Of a stretch of 64,000 nucleotides of DNA, positions 45,105 through 52,328 are shown piece after piece (the stretch's first letter is position 1; each line of letters starts with the position of its first letter). The DNA comes from Myxococcota bacterium (GTDB lineage Bacteria > Myxococcota_A > UBA9160 > UBA4427). The stretch lies in NCBI GenBank assembly GCA_041389495.1, contig JAWKRT010000001.1, forward strand, positions 1,240,001 to 1,304,000, written 5' to 3'. Under the pieces are notes generated by a model, which saw only the letters and a program-made list of their open reading frames with translations, was not told where the DNA came from and made no database searches. The position numbers and the translations under genes are program-made.

Positions 45105-45944
45105 TCACCCGCGCTTCCGCGCGACGCGAAGCCCGAGCAGGCCGACGCCCACGAGCAGCGCGGTCGAGGGCTCGGGCACGACGGCGACCTGCAGGTCGAA
45201 GAGGCCGCCCGAGAGCGCGGCGTCCGTTCCGCCGACGTAGATCGAGTACCAGCCCGCCTGCACGTCCGAGAGCACGAGCTCGGCGAAGCCCGCGCCCGTG
45301 CTGCCGCCGACCGACGTCGCGAACAGGTCGTCGGGCGTCAGATCGTGCGCGCCGTTCAGGATCGTCTCGCCCCAGCCCGTCGCGCCGACGACGGACGGGC
45401 CCGAGATCGCATAGCCGAGGAGCTCGAGCATGTTGCCGCCCTGGCCGTCCTGCATCCAGAGCGTCCCCGCGTCGCCGAGCGCGCCGTACGCGTTGAACGA
45501 GTGCGGCGTGCCGAAGCCCGCGGTCGACGTCTCGCCGCCGAAGGCCGTCGTGCCGCCGTCGAACTCGTTCGCGCCGCTCGCCCACACGGCGAGGCCGGGC
45601 GCGAGCTGCAGGGCGTCGCGCGCGGTGACGGAGATCGAGACCGTGGGGGCGGCGTCGAGGTAGACGCTCCACCACGCGCCCGTGTGCGCCCACGCCGAGC
45701 CGTTCAGCGCCGGGTTGTTCGCCATCGACGCCGCGAGCGCGCCCTGGCCGCTCGCCGTCGCCGTGCCGCCGACGCCCACGACCGCGTTCGCGCCACCACC
45801 GTCCCACGTCGAGAACGCGATCGCGCCGATCGCGCGGCTCTCGGCCGCGCCCGTCGTGACGCCGATCGCGACCGCGACCGCGAGGCCGATCGCGCGCGCC
45901 GCGCTCCTGTCCACACCCGTTGCTGCACCCGTTGCTGCTTCCAT
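45105..45944 (-). CDS. PEP-CTERM sorting domain protein
   Basis: A 279-residue secreted protein with a canonical C-terminal sorting signal: VPEPSTALLVGVGLLGLRVARKRG, meaning the PEP motif, a membrane helix and basic residues. It is recognised by an exosortase, which is not in this window. The N-terminal signal peptide includes ARAIGLAVAVAIGVTTGAA. The body is rich in Gly, Ala, Thr and aromatic residues (FSTWDGGGANAVVGVGGT, NSFNAYGAL-like turns), as in extracellular matrix-type PEP-CTERM proteins. The ATG at 45944 follows AGGGAG. It is the first gene of a minus-strand pair with the di-heme peroxidase, which suggests a shared place in the envelope. Confidence 0.85.
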   Translation of the reverse strand: MEAATGAATGVDRSAARAIGLAVAVAIGVTTGAAESRAIGAIAFSTWDGGGANAVVGVGGTATASGQGALAASMANNPALNGSAWAHTGAWWSVYLDAAPTVSISVTARDALQLAPGLAVWASGANEFDGGTTAFGGETSTAGFGTPHSFNAYGALGDAGTLWMQDGQGGNMLELLGYAISGPSVVGATGWGETILNGAHDLTPDDLFATSVGGSTGAGFAELVLSDVQAGWYSIYVGGTDAALSGGLFDLQVAVVPEPSTALLVGVGLLGLRVARKRG

Positions 45945-46098
45945 CGCCCGTGTCTCCCTGCCGTGCCCGTGACGCGTCCCCGTGACGTGCCCGCGACGGC
46001 GGCGGGCGGCGGGACCATCGCAGAGCGGCGCGCCGCGTCGGGGCGGTGATTTGTCGCACCCGCCTGCGAGCGCGCGGCGGGGCTGCGAAGCTGCGCGC

Positions 46099-46719
46099 GT
46101 GTCGACCGCGCGGCAACGAGGACGGATCGGGGAACGGGAAGGGACGGCTCCGCCGCGCGCGCTCGCCGTGCGGGCGGCGCGAGTGGCGCGCGTGGTGACA
46201 GGGGCGTCGATCGCGGCGTTCGCCACCGCGCTGCTCGCGCCCTCCGCGCGCGCCGTCACCGGCGGCGGCGTGCTCGCCACCGCGCCGTCGGCGTCCGCCC
46301 TGTACACCGTCACCTGCTACGACGACGGGAACGGCGCGCCGGCGTCGCTCGTCGCGCAGGTGAGCGACGAAGGCCCCGCGGTCGCGCCGTTCGTGAGCGT
46401 GCAGGTCGTGAAGGGGCTCGCGGCGACGAACTCGACCGACCCCGTCGATGCGGACGGCGCGCCCGGGCCGCTCGTCGCGCTCGACGGCGGCGCGGGCGAC
46501 TACGCGGTGTTCGTCGACAAGACCGGCGCCGGCGAGGAGACGTTCGCGCTCACCGTCGAGTGTCGGACGGGCGCGGGGGGCGGCGGTGTCGCGACGGGCA
46601 CCGACGTCGACGGCTTCGCGCCGCCGCCGGCCGTTCCCGCGCTCGGTGCAGCGGCCTGGCTCGGCGCGGCGGCCCTGTTGGGGTCGGCGGGCGCCGCGCG
46701 CCTGCGGAGGCGATCGTGA
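46099..46719 (+). CDS. Secreted small protein with C-terminal sorting-like tail (copy 1 of a tandem pair)
   Basis: About 206 residues from GTG 46099; GTG 46168 or 46192 are alternatives, because none has a clear ribosome site. A signal peptide (ASIAAFATALLAPSARA) leads to an immunoglobulin-like or beta-rich domain (YTVTCYDDGNGAPASLVAQV ... ALTVECRT). The tail VPALGAAAWLGAAALLGSAGAARLRRRS is a hydrophobic helix with an arginine cluster. The domain is clearly paralogous to the next gene (CYDDGNGAPASLV versus CFDDGSGAPASLV). Function unknown. It is divergent from the PEP-CTERM gene and ends in a GTGA overlap with its paralogue. Confidence 0.65.
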   Translation: MSTARQRGRIGEREGTAPPRALAVRAARVARVVTGASIAAFATALLAPSARAVTGGGVLATAPSASALYTVTCYDDGNGAPASLVAQVSDEGPAVAPFVSVQVVKGLAATNSTDPVDADGAPGPLVALDGGAGDYAVFVDKTGAGEETFALTVECRTGAGGGGVATGTDVDGFAPPPAVPALGAAAWLGAAALLGSAGAARLRRRS

Positions 46720-47210
46720 GCGGCGCGCAGCGCGCGACGAGCCGCGGGCTCGCGCGGCCGTGCAGCCGCATGCGCGGCGTGCTCGGCGCGGCGCTCGCGG
46801 CGCTCGCGGCATTCGGTGCGTCGGCGGCCGGCGCGCATTCGCAGCCGGGCACGCTCGGCGCATCGGCCTCCGCCACCGACTATCACCAGGTCACGTGCTT
46901 CGACGACGGGAGCGGCGCGCCTGCCTCGCTCGTCGTCTCGATCCTCGATGCGTCGCCGGGCGCGCTGCCGCTCGTGAGCGTCCACGTGCGGCGCGCGTCG
47001 TCGCTCGCGACGGCGAGCGACGACGCGACGGCCGACGCCGTCCCGAGCCCGGACGTCGCGGTGAACGAGAGCGGCGGCGCCTACGACGTGCTCGTCGCGA
47101 AGTCGGGCAGCGGCGCCAAGTTCTACACGCTCGAGTACCACTGCACGACGGCCCCCGACGGCGGAGGGGTCCACACCGGCAGCCTGCTCACGACGCTGCA
47201 GAGCCAGTAG
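46716..47210 (+). CDS. Secreted small protein (copy 2 of a tandem pair), no sorting tail
   Basis: About 164 residues from GTG 46716, or 146 from ATG 46770. A signal peptide (VLGAALAALAAFGASAAGA) precedes the same beta-rich domain as copy 1: HQVTCFDDGSGAPASLVVSI, the variable middle, and YDVLVAKSGSGAKFYTLEYHC. It stops soon after without the helix and arginine cluster, so it should be released to the periplasm or outside while copy 1 is retained or sorted. Two conserved cysteines in each copy probably form one disulfide. Function unknown. Confidence 0.65.
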   Translation: MSGAQRATSRGLARPCSRMRGVLGAALAALAAFGASAAGAHSQPGTLGASASATDYHQVTCFDDGSGAPASLVVSILDASPGALPLVSVHVRRASSLATASDDATADAVPSPDVAVNESGGAYDVLVAKSGSGAKFYTLEYHCTTAPDGGGVHTGSLLTTLQSQ

Positions 47211-47331
47211 GCCTCGGCCCGCGCGCGGCGCGGCAACTTGCCGCGCCCCGGGCGCGCGATCGCCGTGCTACACGCGCGGCTTGTCCGCGCACCCGCCGAA
47301 CCCCCGCCGCACCACCGCCCGCCGCAGCGCG

Positions 47332-47973
47332 ATGCGCGCGACGCGCCGTCGCGCGCGCGCGTTCGGCGCCCGGCTCGCGTTCGGCGCCCTGCTCGCGCTC
47401 GCGTCCGCACCGCTCGCGGGCGCGCGCGCCGCCGACGTCGGCGACGTCGCGCCCGACTGCGCGCTCGTCGCGATCGCCCCCGACGCCGGAGGCGTCGCCG
47501 GCGCCGGAGGCGTCGCCGGCGCCGCGGGTGCCGCGGGCGTTGCCGACGCCGCAACCGGCGAGCTGCGGCTCTCGGACCTGCGCGGGCGCGTCGTCTGGGT
47601 CGACTTCTGGGCGTCGTGGTGCCCGGCGTGCGCCGAGGCCTTCCCGCTGCTCGACTCGTTCCAACGCGCCCATCGCGACCGGGGGCTCGTGGTGCTCGGC
47701 ATCGGGCTCGACGAACGGCTCGAGCTCGCGCTGCGCTTCGCAGCGGCCCATCCCGTCTCGTTCGCGCTCGCGCGCGACGCCGAGGGCGACGCGTGCGCGC
47801 GCGCGTTCGACCTCGTCGGCATGCCCGAGTCGTACGTGATCGACCGCGCGGGCGTCGTGCGCGCCGTGCACCGCGGCTTCCGGCCCGACGAGATGCGCGC
47901 GTCGCTCGCGCTCGTCGAGGCCCTGCTGCGCGACGACGCCGCGCCGCGGCGCGACGGCGGAGTGGCCCCGTGA
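47332..47973 (+). CDS. TlpA-like exported thioredoxin
   Basis: A 213-residue periplasmic thioredoxin-fold protein. A signal peptide (ARLAFGALLALASAPLAGARAA) is followed by an Ala/Gly-rich linker and the redox active site FWASWCPACAEAF (Cys97, Cys100). The cis-Pro region is VGMPESYVIDRAG. TlpA-type proteins usually reduce disulfides in the periplasm, for example in haem or metal-centre assembly. It is the first gene of an overlapping operon with DUF4266, DUF3570 and ApbE genes, an association also seen in other Gram-negative genomes. The start used is ATG 47332; a TTG at 47281 is less likely. Confidence 0.9.
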   Translation: MRATRRRARAFGARLAFGALLALASAPLAGARAADVGDVAPDCALVAIAPDAGGVAGAGGVAGAAGAAGVADAATGELRLSDLRGRVVWVDFWASWCPACAEAFPLLDSFQRAHRDRGLVVLGIGLDERLELALRFAAAHPVSFALARDAEGDACARAFDLVGMPESYVIDRAGVVRAVHRGFRPDEMRASLALVEALLRDDAAPRRDGGVAP

Positions 47974-48227
47974 CGCCGCGCCGCCCGCGCTCGGCGAGCG
48001 GCGCACCGCGTGGGCGCATCGCACTCGTCGCCGCCGCGGCGTGCGCATCCGCCGCGCTCGCGGGCTGCGCGTCGGTCGCGCCGTGGGAGCGCGGGCAGCT
48101 CGCACTCCCGCAGATGAGCCCCGACCCCGCTCCCGCCGCGCGCGCCTACCGCGACCACGTCCACGCCACCCGCGAGGCCGCCATGGAGACCGAGGCGGCC
48201 GAAGGGGGAGGGTGTGGCTGTTATTAG
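47970..48227 (+). CDS. DUF4266 small lipoprotein
   Basis: An 85-residue lipoprotein that matches the DUF4266 pattern. The lipobox ALAGC is followed by ASVAPWERGQLALPQMSPDP. Then comes a histidine-containing helix (YRDHVHATREAAM) and the terminal GGGCGCY. The last two cysteines and glycines are the family hallmark and could bind metal or exchange disulfides with the neighbouring thioredoxin. The GTG overlaps the tlpA-like stop (GTGA), and the stop lies 13 bases inside the next gene. Its role in the DUF3570 system is not known. Confidence 0.85.
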   Translation: MTPRRPRSASGAPRGRIALVAAAACASAALAGCASVAPWERGQLALPQMSPDPAPAARAYRDHVHATREAAMETEAAEGGGCGCY

Positions 48228-50848
48228 GCGCGCCTGCGCCCGCGTGCGGGCGTGGTGGCTGCGCGCGACGCGCGCGCTCGCGCGCGTCGAGGCCGCGCGC
48301 ACGCCGCGCCGCGCCCGCGCCGCCGCGGCGCGGCGTCGAGCCGAGCCCGGCGGTCCGCGCGCTCACGTTCGCCGCGCTCGCGCTCCCGAGCCTCGCGACC
48401 GCGACGCGCGCGGCGGGCGACGATGGCTTCGAGGTGCAGTTCGGGCGCTACCAGGAGGGCGAACGCGACACGGCGGGCGTCGACACGCGCATCGACCCGC
48501 TGCGCGCGGAGACGATCTCGGCGCGCTGGCGCTGGCTGCTCGGCGATCGCGTGCGGCTCGCGCTCGACTACCTGCAGGACACGTGGTCGGGCGCGACGCC
48601 GGTGACGACGGCGCCGCGCGTCGTCGGCGGCAACCGGCCCCGGCTCGACGCGCTGGGCAGCGCTTCGCCGATGATCAACGGCGACCTCTTCCTCGACGCT
48701 CGCATGCGTCCGCTCGACGTCGACCCGTTCGGAACGGTGCTCGGCGTCGACGAGCGGCTCGTGCACACGCTGTCGACGGCGTCGCCGGAGACGCGCCACG
48801 CCTTCGGCGCGAAGCTCGGCTACGAGTGGGACGCGGCGCAGCTCGAGGTGGGCGGGAGCGCGTCGCTCGAGCCCGACTACCGCGCGCTCTCGATCGCGGC
48901 CGAGGGCCGCATCTCGTTCGATCGCAAGGCGACGACGCTCGTCGCCGGCGCGAGCTACACGAACGGCGCGATCCGCGCGCGGCTCGACCACGACGCGCAG
49001 CCGTACATCGACACGTCGGCCTTCGCCGACGCGATCGACATCGAGGCGTCGACGGGCTTTCGCACGCTGCGCGACGAGCGGCACGACGTCGGCGTGCACC
49101 TCGGGCTCTCGCGCGTGCTGACGCGCTCGGCGTTCGTCGAGTTCGAGGCCGCGTGGGTGCGCGCGTCCGGCTACCTCGCGAGCCCCTACCGCGTCGCGCA
49201 GGTGGCGTTCGTCGACCCGGCGCAGCAGGCGCTCGCGCCGCCCGGCACGTCCTACGCGCAGGTGCGCGCGCTGCTCGAGCGCGTCCCGCGCGAGCGCAAC
49301 CGCGCGAGCCTGAGCGCGCGGCTCGTCCAGCACGTGGCCGCGCTCGACGCGTCGGCGCGGCTCGCCTATCGCTTCTACGCGGACGACTGGGGCGTGCGCT
49401 CGCACGCGCTCGAGGCGAGCCTCGCGCAGCCGCTCGGCGCGTGGCTCACCGTCACGCCGCGCGTTCGTTATGCGACGCAGGGCGAGGCCGACTTCTACAC
49501 GACGTGGCTCGTGTCGCAGCAGGCCTACCGCACCGTCGTGCTCGAGCCCGGGACGGGCAACGTGCTCGCGATCGTCCCGTTCGATCCCGCGCTGCTCCCG
49601 CGCCACTACTCGACCGATTTCCGCCTCTCGGGCTACGGGACGCTCTCGGCCGGCGCGAGCGCCGAGCTCGCGCTCGCACGCGGCGTCCGCCTCGTCGGCG
49701 ACGCCGCCTACTACGCGCACCGCGGCGACTGGAAGCTCGGCGGCGGCGGAGAGGCGTCCTTCGCCGACTTCGACGCCTGGATGTTCGGCCTCTCGCTCGC
49801 GTTCGACGGGAGCGTCCTGCGCGGTGTGCTCGACGGCGTCGATACCGGCGGCGACGTGCACGGCGCGATGCACGCCGCGTCGCACGCGCTCGCGCTTCCG
49901 GCCGGCGTGATGGCGGCGCACATGCTCGACGACGCCGGCGACGTGATGGTCGGGCTGCGCACGATGCACGTCCGCCGCGGCGGCGATCTGCTGCGCGGGT
50001 CGCGCGAGCCGACGGATGCCGAGGTGGTCGCGGGCGGATGCGGGCCGGGCGCCTGTCGCATCGCGCCCGACCGCATGTCGATGACGGGCGTGATGCTCGA
50101 GCTCATGGCGGCGCCGACGTCCTGGCTCACGCTCGCGCTGATGCCGCGCTTCGTCGGCAAGGAGATGGAGCTGCGCAACCTCGCGGGCGGCGCGCCCGAC
50201 CCGCACGGCTCGCACGGGCACGCGACGGGCGGCCTCGGCGACGCCGACCTGCTCGCGCTCGTGCGCGTGCTCGACGCGGGCGCGCACCACGTGCACGCGG
50301 GCCTCGGCGTCGGCATCCCGCTCGGGAGCGTGCGGCAGGAGCTGCGCCGCACGCACCAGCTCGACCGCGGGCTCGTCCACTACGCCATGCAGCTCGGCAG
50401 CGGGACGTGGGACCTCCTGCCGAGCGTCACGTACACGAGCGCGCTCGGCCGCGCGGCGCTCGGCGCGCAGCTGCGCGGCGTCGTGCGGCTCGAGGACGAG
50501 AACGCCGTCGGCTACGCGCTCGGCGACGTCGTCGAGGCGACCGCGTGGGCGAGCCACCCGCTCACGTCGTGGCTCTCGGCCTCCGCGCGCGCGGCGTTCC
50601 GCGCGCAGGGCGACATCCGCGGCGCCTACGATCGGCTCCACGACGACGCGGGGCCGATGGACTTCCCGGCCAACTACGGCGGGCGCTTCTGGGACGTGGG
50701 CGCCGGGCTCGCGGCGCGCGCGCCGAGCGGGCTGCTCGCCGGCCAGACGCTGCGCATCGAGTGGATGCACCCGGTCGCCACGCACGTGAACGGCTATCAG
50801 CTCGACCGCAGGGGCGAGCTCTCGGTCGCCTGGAGCGCGCAGTTCTGA
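48212..50848 (+). CDS. DUF3570 outer-membrane beta-barrel fused to a second barrel-like domain
   Basis: An 878-residue exported protein, about twice the usual DUF3570 length. After an unusual basic leader, a signal peptide (VRALTFAALALPSLATATRA) precedes alternating aromatic beta strands. Residues 123-129 read Asp-Thr-Trp-Ser-Gly-Ala-Thr, which fits the Dxx(S/T)GA(T/S) acceptor site used by ApbE to attach FMN (Thr129). The second half (about 560-878) resembles the transporter or MetA-type barrel family (GGLGDADLLALVRVLD, GLGVGIPLGSV, AMQLGSGTWDLLPSVTYT). It contains CGPGAC and a His-rich SHGHATGG. GTG 48212 overlaps the DUF4266 gene by 16 bases; the stop overlaps apbE (TGATG). Confidence 0.8.
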   Translation: MWLLLGAPAPACGRGGCARRARSRASRPRARRAAPAPPRRGVEPSPAVRALTFAALALPSLATATRAAGDDGFEVQFGRYQEGERDTAGVDTRIDPLRAETISARWRWLLGDRVRLALDYLQDTWSGATPVTTAPRVVGGNRPRLDALGSASPMINGDLFLDARMRPLDVDPFGTVLGVDERLVHTLSTASPETRHAFGAKLGYEWDAAQLEVGGSASLEPDYRALSIAAEGRISFDRKATTLVAGASYTNGAIRARLDHDAQPYIDTSAFADAIDIEASTGFRTLRDERHDVGVHLGLSRVLTRSAFVEFEAAWVRASGYLASPYRVAQVAFVDPAQQALAPPGTSYAQVRALLERVPRERNRASLSARLVQHVAALDASARLAYRFYADDWGVRSHALEASLAQPLGAWLTVTPRVRYATQGEADFYTTWLVSQQAYRTVVLEPGTGNVLAIVPFDPALLPRHYSTDFRLSGYGTLSAGASAELALARGVRLVGDAAYYAHRGDWKLGGGGEASFADFDAWMFGLSLAFDGSVLRGVLDGVDTGGDVHGAMHAASHALALPAGVMAAHMLDDAGDVMVGLRTMHVRRGGDLLRGSREPTDAEVVAGGCGPGACRIAPDRMSMTGVMLELMAAPTSWLTLALMPRFVGKEMELRNLAGGAPDPHGSHGHATGGLGDADLLALVRVLDAGAHHVHAGLGVGIPLGSVRQELRRTHQLDRGLVHYAMQLGSGTWDLLPSVTYTSALGRAALGAQLRGVVRLEDENAVGYALGDVVEATAWASHPLTSWLSASARAAFRAQGDIRGAYDRLHDDAGPMDFPANYGGRFWDVGAGLAARAPSGLLAGQTLRIEWMHPVATHVNGYQLDRRGELSVAWSAQF
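48578..48598 (+). other. Candidate ApbE flavinylation motif codons
   Basis: Codons GAC ACG TGG TCG GGC GCG ACG encode Asp-Thr-Trp-Ser-Gly-Ala-Thr (residues 123-129 of the DUF3570 protein). The established ApbE acceptor consensus is Dxx(S/T)GA(T/S) with FMN on the last residue. An ApbE gene overlaps the end of the same reading unit. Whether the site is modified is inference. Confidence 0.5.
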
Positions 50849-51825
50849 TGGCGATCGCCGGCCGCGCGCGTCCGTCCGACCTGCACCGCGCGGCGTTCCG
50901 CGCGATGGGCTCGCCGTGCGAGATCCAGGTCTTCGCGCGCCGTCCCGAGGCCGCGCGCGCGGCGCTCGTCGCCGCGCGCGCCGACGTCGAGCTGCTCGAG
51001 GCGCGCTATTCCCGCTACCGGCCCGACAGCATCGTCGCCGCGATCAACCGCGCGGCCGCGGCCGGAGGCGCCGTCGACGTCGACGACGAGACGGCGACGC
51101 TGCTCGACTACGCGCAGGCCTGCTTCGCGCAGAGCGACGGGCGCTTCGACGTCACCTCGGGCGTGCTCCGCCGCGCGTGGCGCTTCGATCGCGGCGCGCT
51201 GCCCGACGCGGCGTGCATCGAGGCGCTGCTGCCGCGCGTCGGCTGGGACCGCGTCGACTGGCGCCGGCCGCGGCTCGCGTTCCCGGTCGCGGGCATGGAG
51301 ATCGACTTCGGCGGCATCGTGAAGGAGTACGCGGTCGATCGCGTGCTCGCGCAGCTCCTGCGCGCGCGCGGCGTCGCGAGCGCGATGGTCAACCTCGGCG
51401 GCGACGTCGCGGTCGGCGGCGCGCGCCCCGACGGCGCGCCGTGGCGCATCGGCATCCGCCACCCGCGCGATCGCGACGCCGTGCTGGCGACGGTCGCCCT
51501 GCGTGCCGGCGCGCTCGCGACGAGCGGCGACTACGAGCGCTGCCTCGAGGTCGACGGCGTTCGCTACGGCCACATCCTCGATCCGCGCAGCGGCTGGCCG
51601 GTCGCGCGCATGGCCTCGGTGAGCGTCGTCGCCGACCTGTGCGTCGTGGCGGGCAGCGTCGCCACGATCGGCATGCTCGCCGACGCCGACGGGCCGGCCT
51701 GGCTCGCCGCGTCGGGCCTCGCGCACGCGTGGACCGACGTCGACGGAGAGGTCGGCGGCGCGCTCGCGAACGCGCCGCCGCAGCGCGCGTGCGCGGCGCG
51801 CGCTCAGCGCTCGGGAGGCCGGTAG
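50848..51825 (+). CDS. apbE: FAD:protein FMN transferase (ApbE)
   Basis: A 325-residue enzyme that transfers FMN from FAD to a Thr or Ser of exported proteins. Motifs are FRAMGSPCEIQVF near residue 17, RYSRYRPDSIVAAINRAA, SDGRFDVTSGVLRRAW, DFGGIVKEYAVDRV (metal and substrate site; Lys where many have AKGYAVD), NLGGDVAVGG, ATSGDYER and GHILDPRSGWPV. No strong signal peptide is seen, so it may act before export, or the start is further in. The ATG overlaps the DUF3570 stop. Its most likely substrate is the DUF3570 protein, which carries a matching motif. Confidence 0.9.
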   Translation: MAIAGRARPSDLHRAAFRAMGSPCEIQVFARRPEAARAALVAARADVELLEARYSRYRPDSIVAAINRAAAAGGAVDVDDETATLLDYAQACFAQSDGRFDVTSGVLRRAWRFDRGALPDAACIEALLPRVGWDRVDWRRPRLAFPVAGMEIDFGGIVKEYAVDRVLAQLLRARGVASAMVNLGGDVAVGGARPDGAPWRIGIRHPRDRDAVLATVALRAGALATSGDYERCLEVDGVRYGHILDPRSGWPVARMASVSVVADLCVVAGSVATIGMLADADGPAWLAASGLAHAWTDVDGEVGGALANAPPQRACAARAQRSGGR

Positions 51826-52328
51826 GCGAGCTTGCGCTGCAGCGTGCGGCGGTGGATGCCGAGCGCCTTCGCGGCGCGCGTGACGTTGCCGTCGCAATCG
51901 TGCAGCACGCGCTGGATGTGCTCCCACTCGACGCGGCCGAGGCTCGGCGGCGCGAGCGCGCGCGCGGGCTCGCGGGCCGCCGCACCCGGGTCGAGGACGG
52001 CGAGGATCTGGTCGACGTCCGCGGGCTTCGTCAGGTAGTCGACCGCGCCGCCGCGCACGGCGTCGACGGCCGACGCGATGCTCCCGTACCCCGTCAGCAC
52101 GACGATGCGCAGCGCCGGGTTCGCGGCGGAGAGCGCGCGGATCGCATCGATGCCCGAGCCGTCGGGAAGGGCGAGGTCGACGATCGCGCCGTCGAGCCGC
52201 GCGCCGTCGACGCTCGCGAGCGCGGCGAGCTCGGCCGCCTGCTCGACCTCGTAGCCGCGCTTCGCGAGCGCGCGCACGAGCGCGCCGCGCAGCCGCTCGT
52301 CGTCCTCGAGCACGAGCAGCCGCCTCAT
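51804..52328 (-). CDS. Response regulator of the RegA/PrrA/ActR type
   Basis: A 174-residue regulator. The receiver (about 1-115) has VLEDDERLR, the phospho-acceptor Asp in GAIVDLALPDGSG, TGYGSIASAVDAV and LTKP. The C-terminal Fis-type helix-turn-helix VEWEHIQRVLHDCDGNVTRAAKALGIHRRTLQRKL is the signature of RegA/PrrA/ActR. This family regulates respiration, photosynthesis, nitrogen fixation and other redox-linked genes. Its ATG overlaps the stop of the RegB-type kinase gene (ATGA). Its 3-prime end overlaps the convergent apbE gene by 22 bases, so it physically abuts the proposed flavin system. Confidence 0.93.
   Translation of the reverse strand: MRRLLVLEDDERLRGALVRALAKRGYEVEQAAELAALASVDGARLDGAIVDLALPDGSGIDAIRALSAANPALRIVVLTGYGSIASAVDAVRGGAVDYLTKPADVDQILAVLDPGAAAREPARALAPPSLGRVEWEHIQRVLHDCDGNVTRAAKALGIHRRTLQRKLAYRPPER

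Noticed and set aside
45961..45990. Two copies of CCCGTGACG before the divergent PEP-CTERM gene
   Set aside because: Short, GC-rich and without dyad symmetry or a third copy. Too weak to call an operator.
48214..51825. A 1203-codon plus-strand frame covering the DUF3570 and apbE genes
   Set aside because: Only its end (from 50848) is real (ApbE). The upstream part is out of frame with the DUF3570 protein and is Arg-rich noise.
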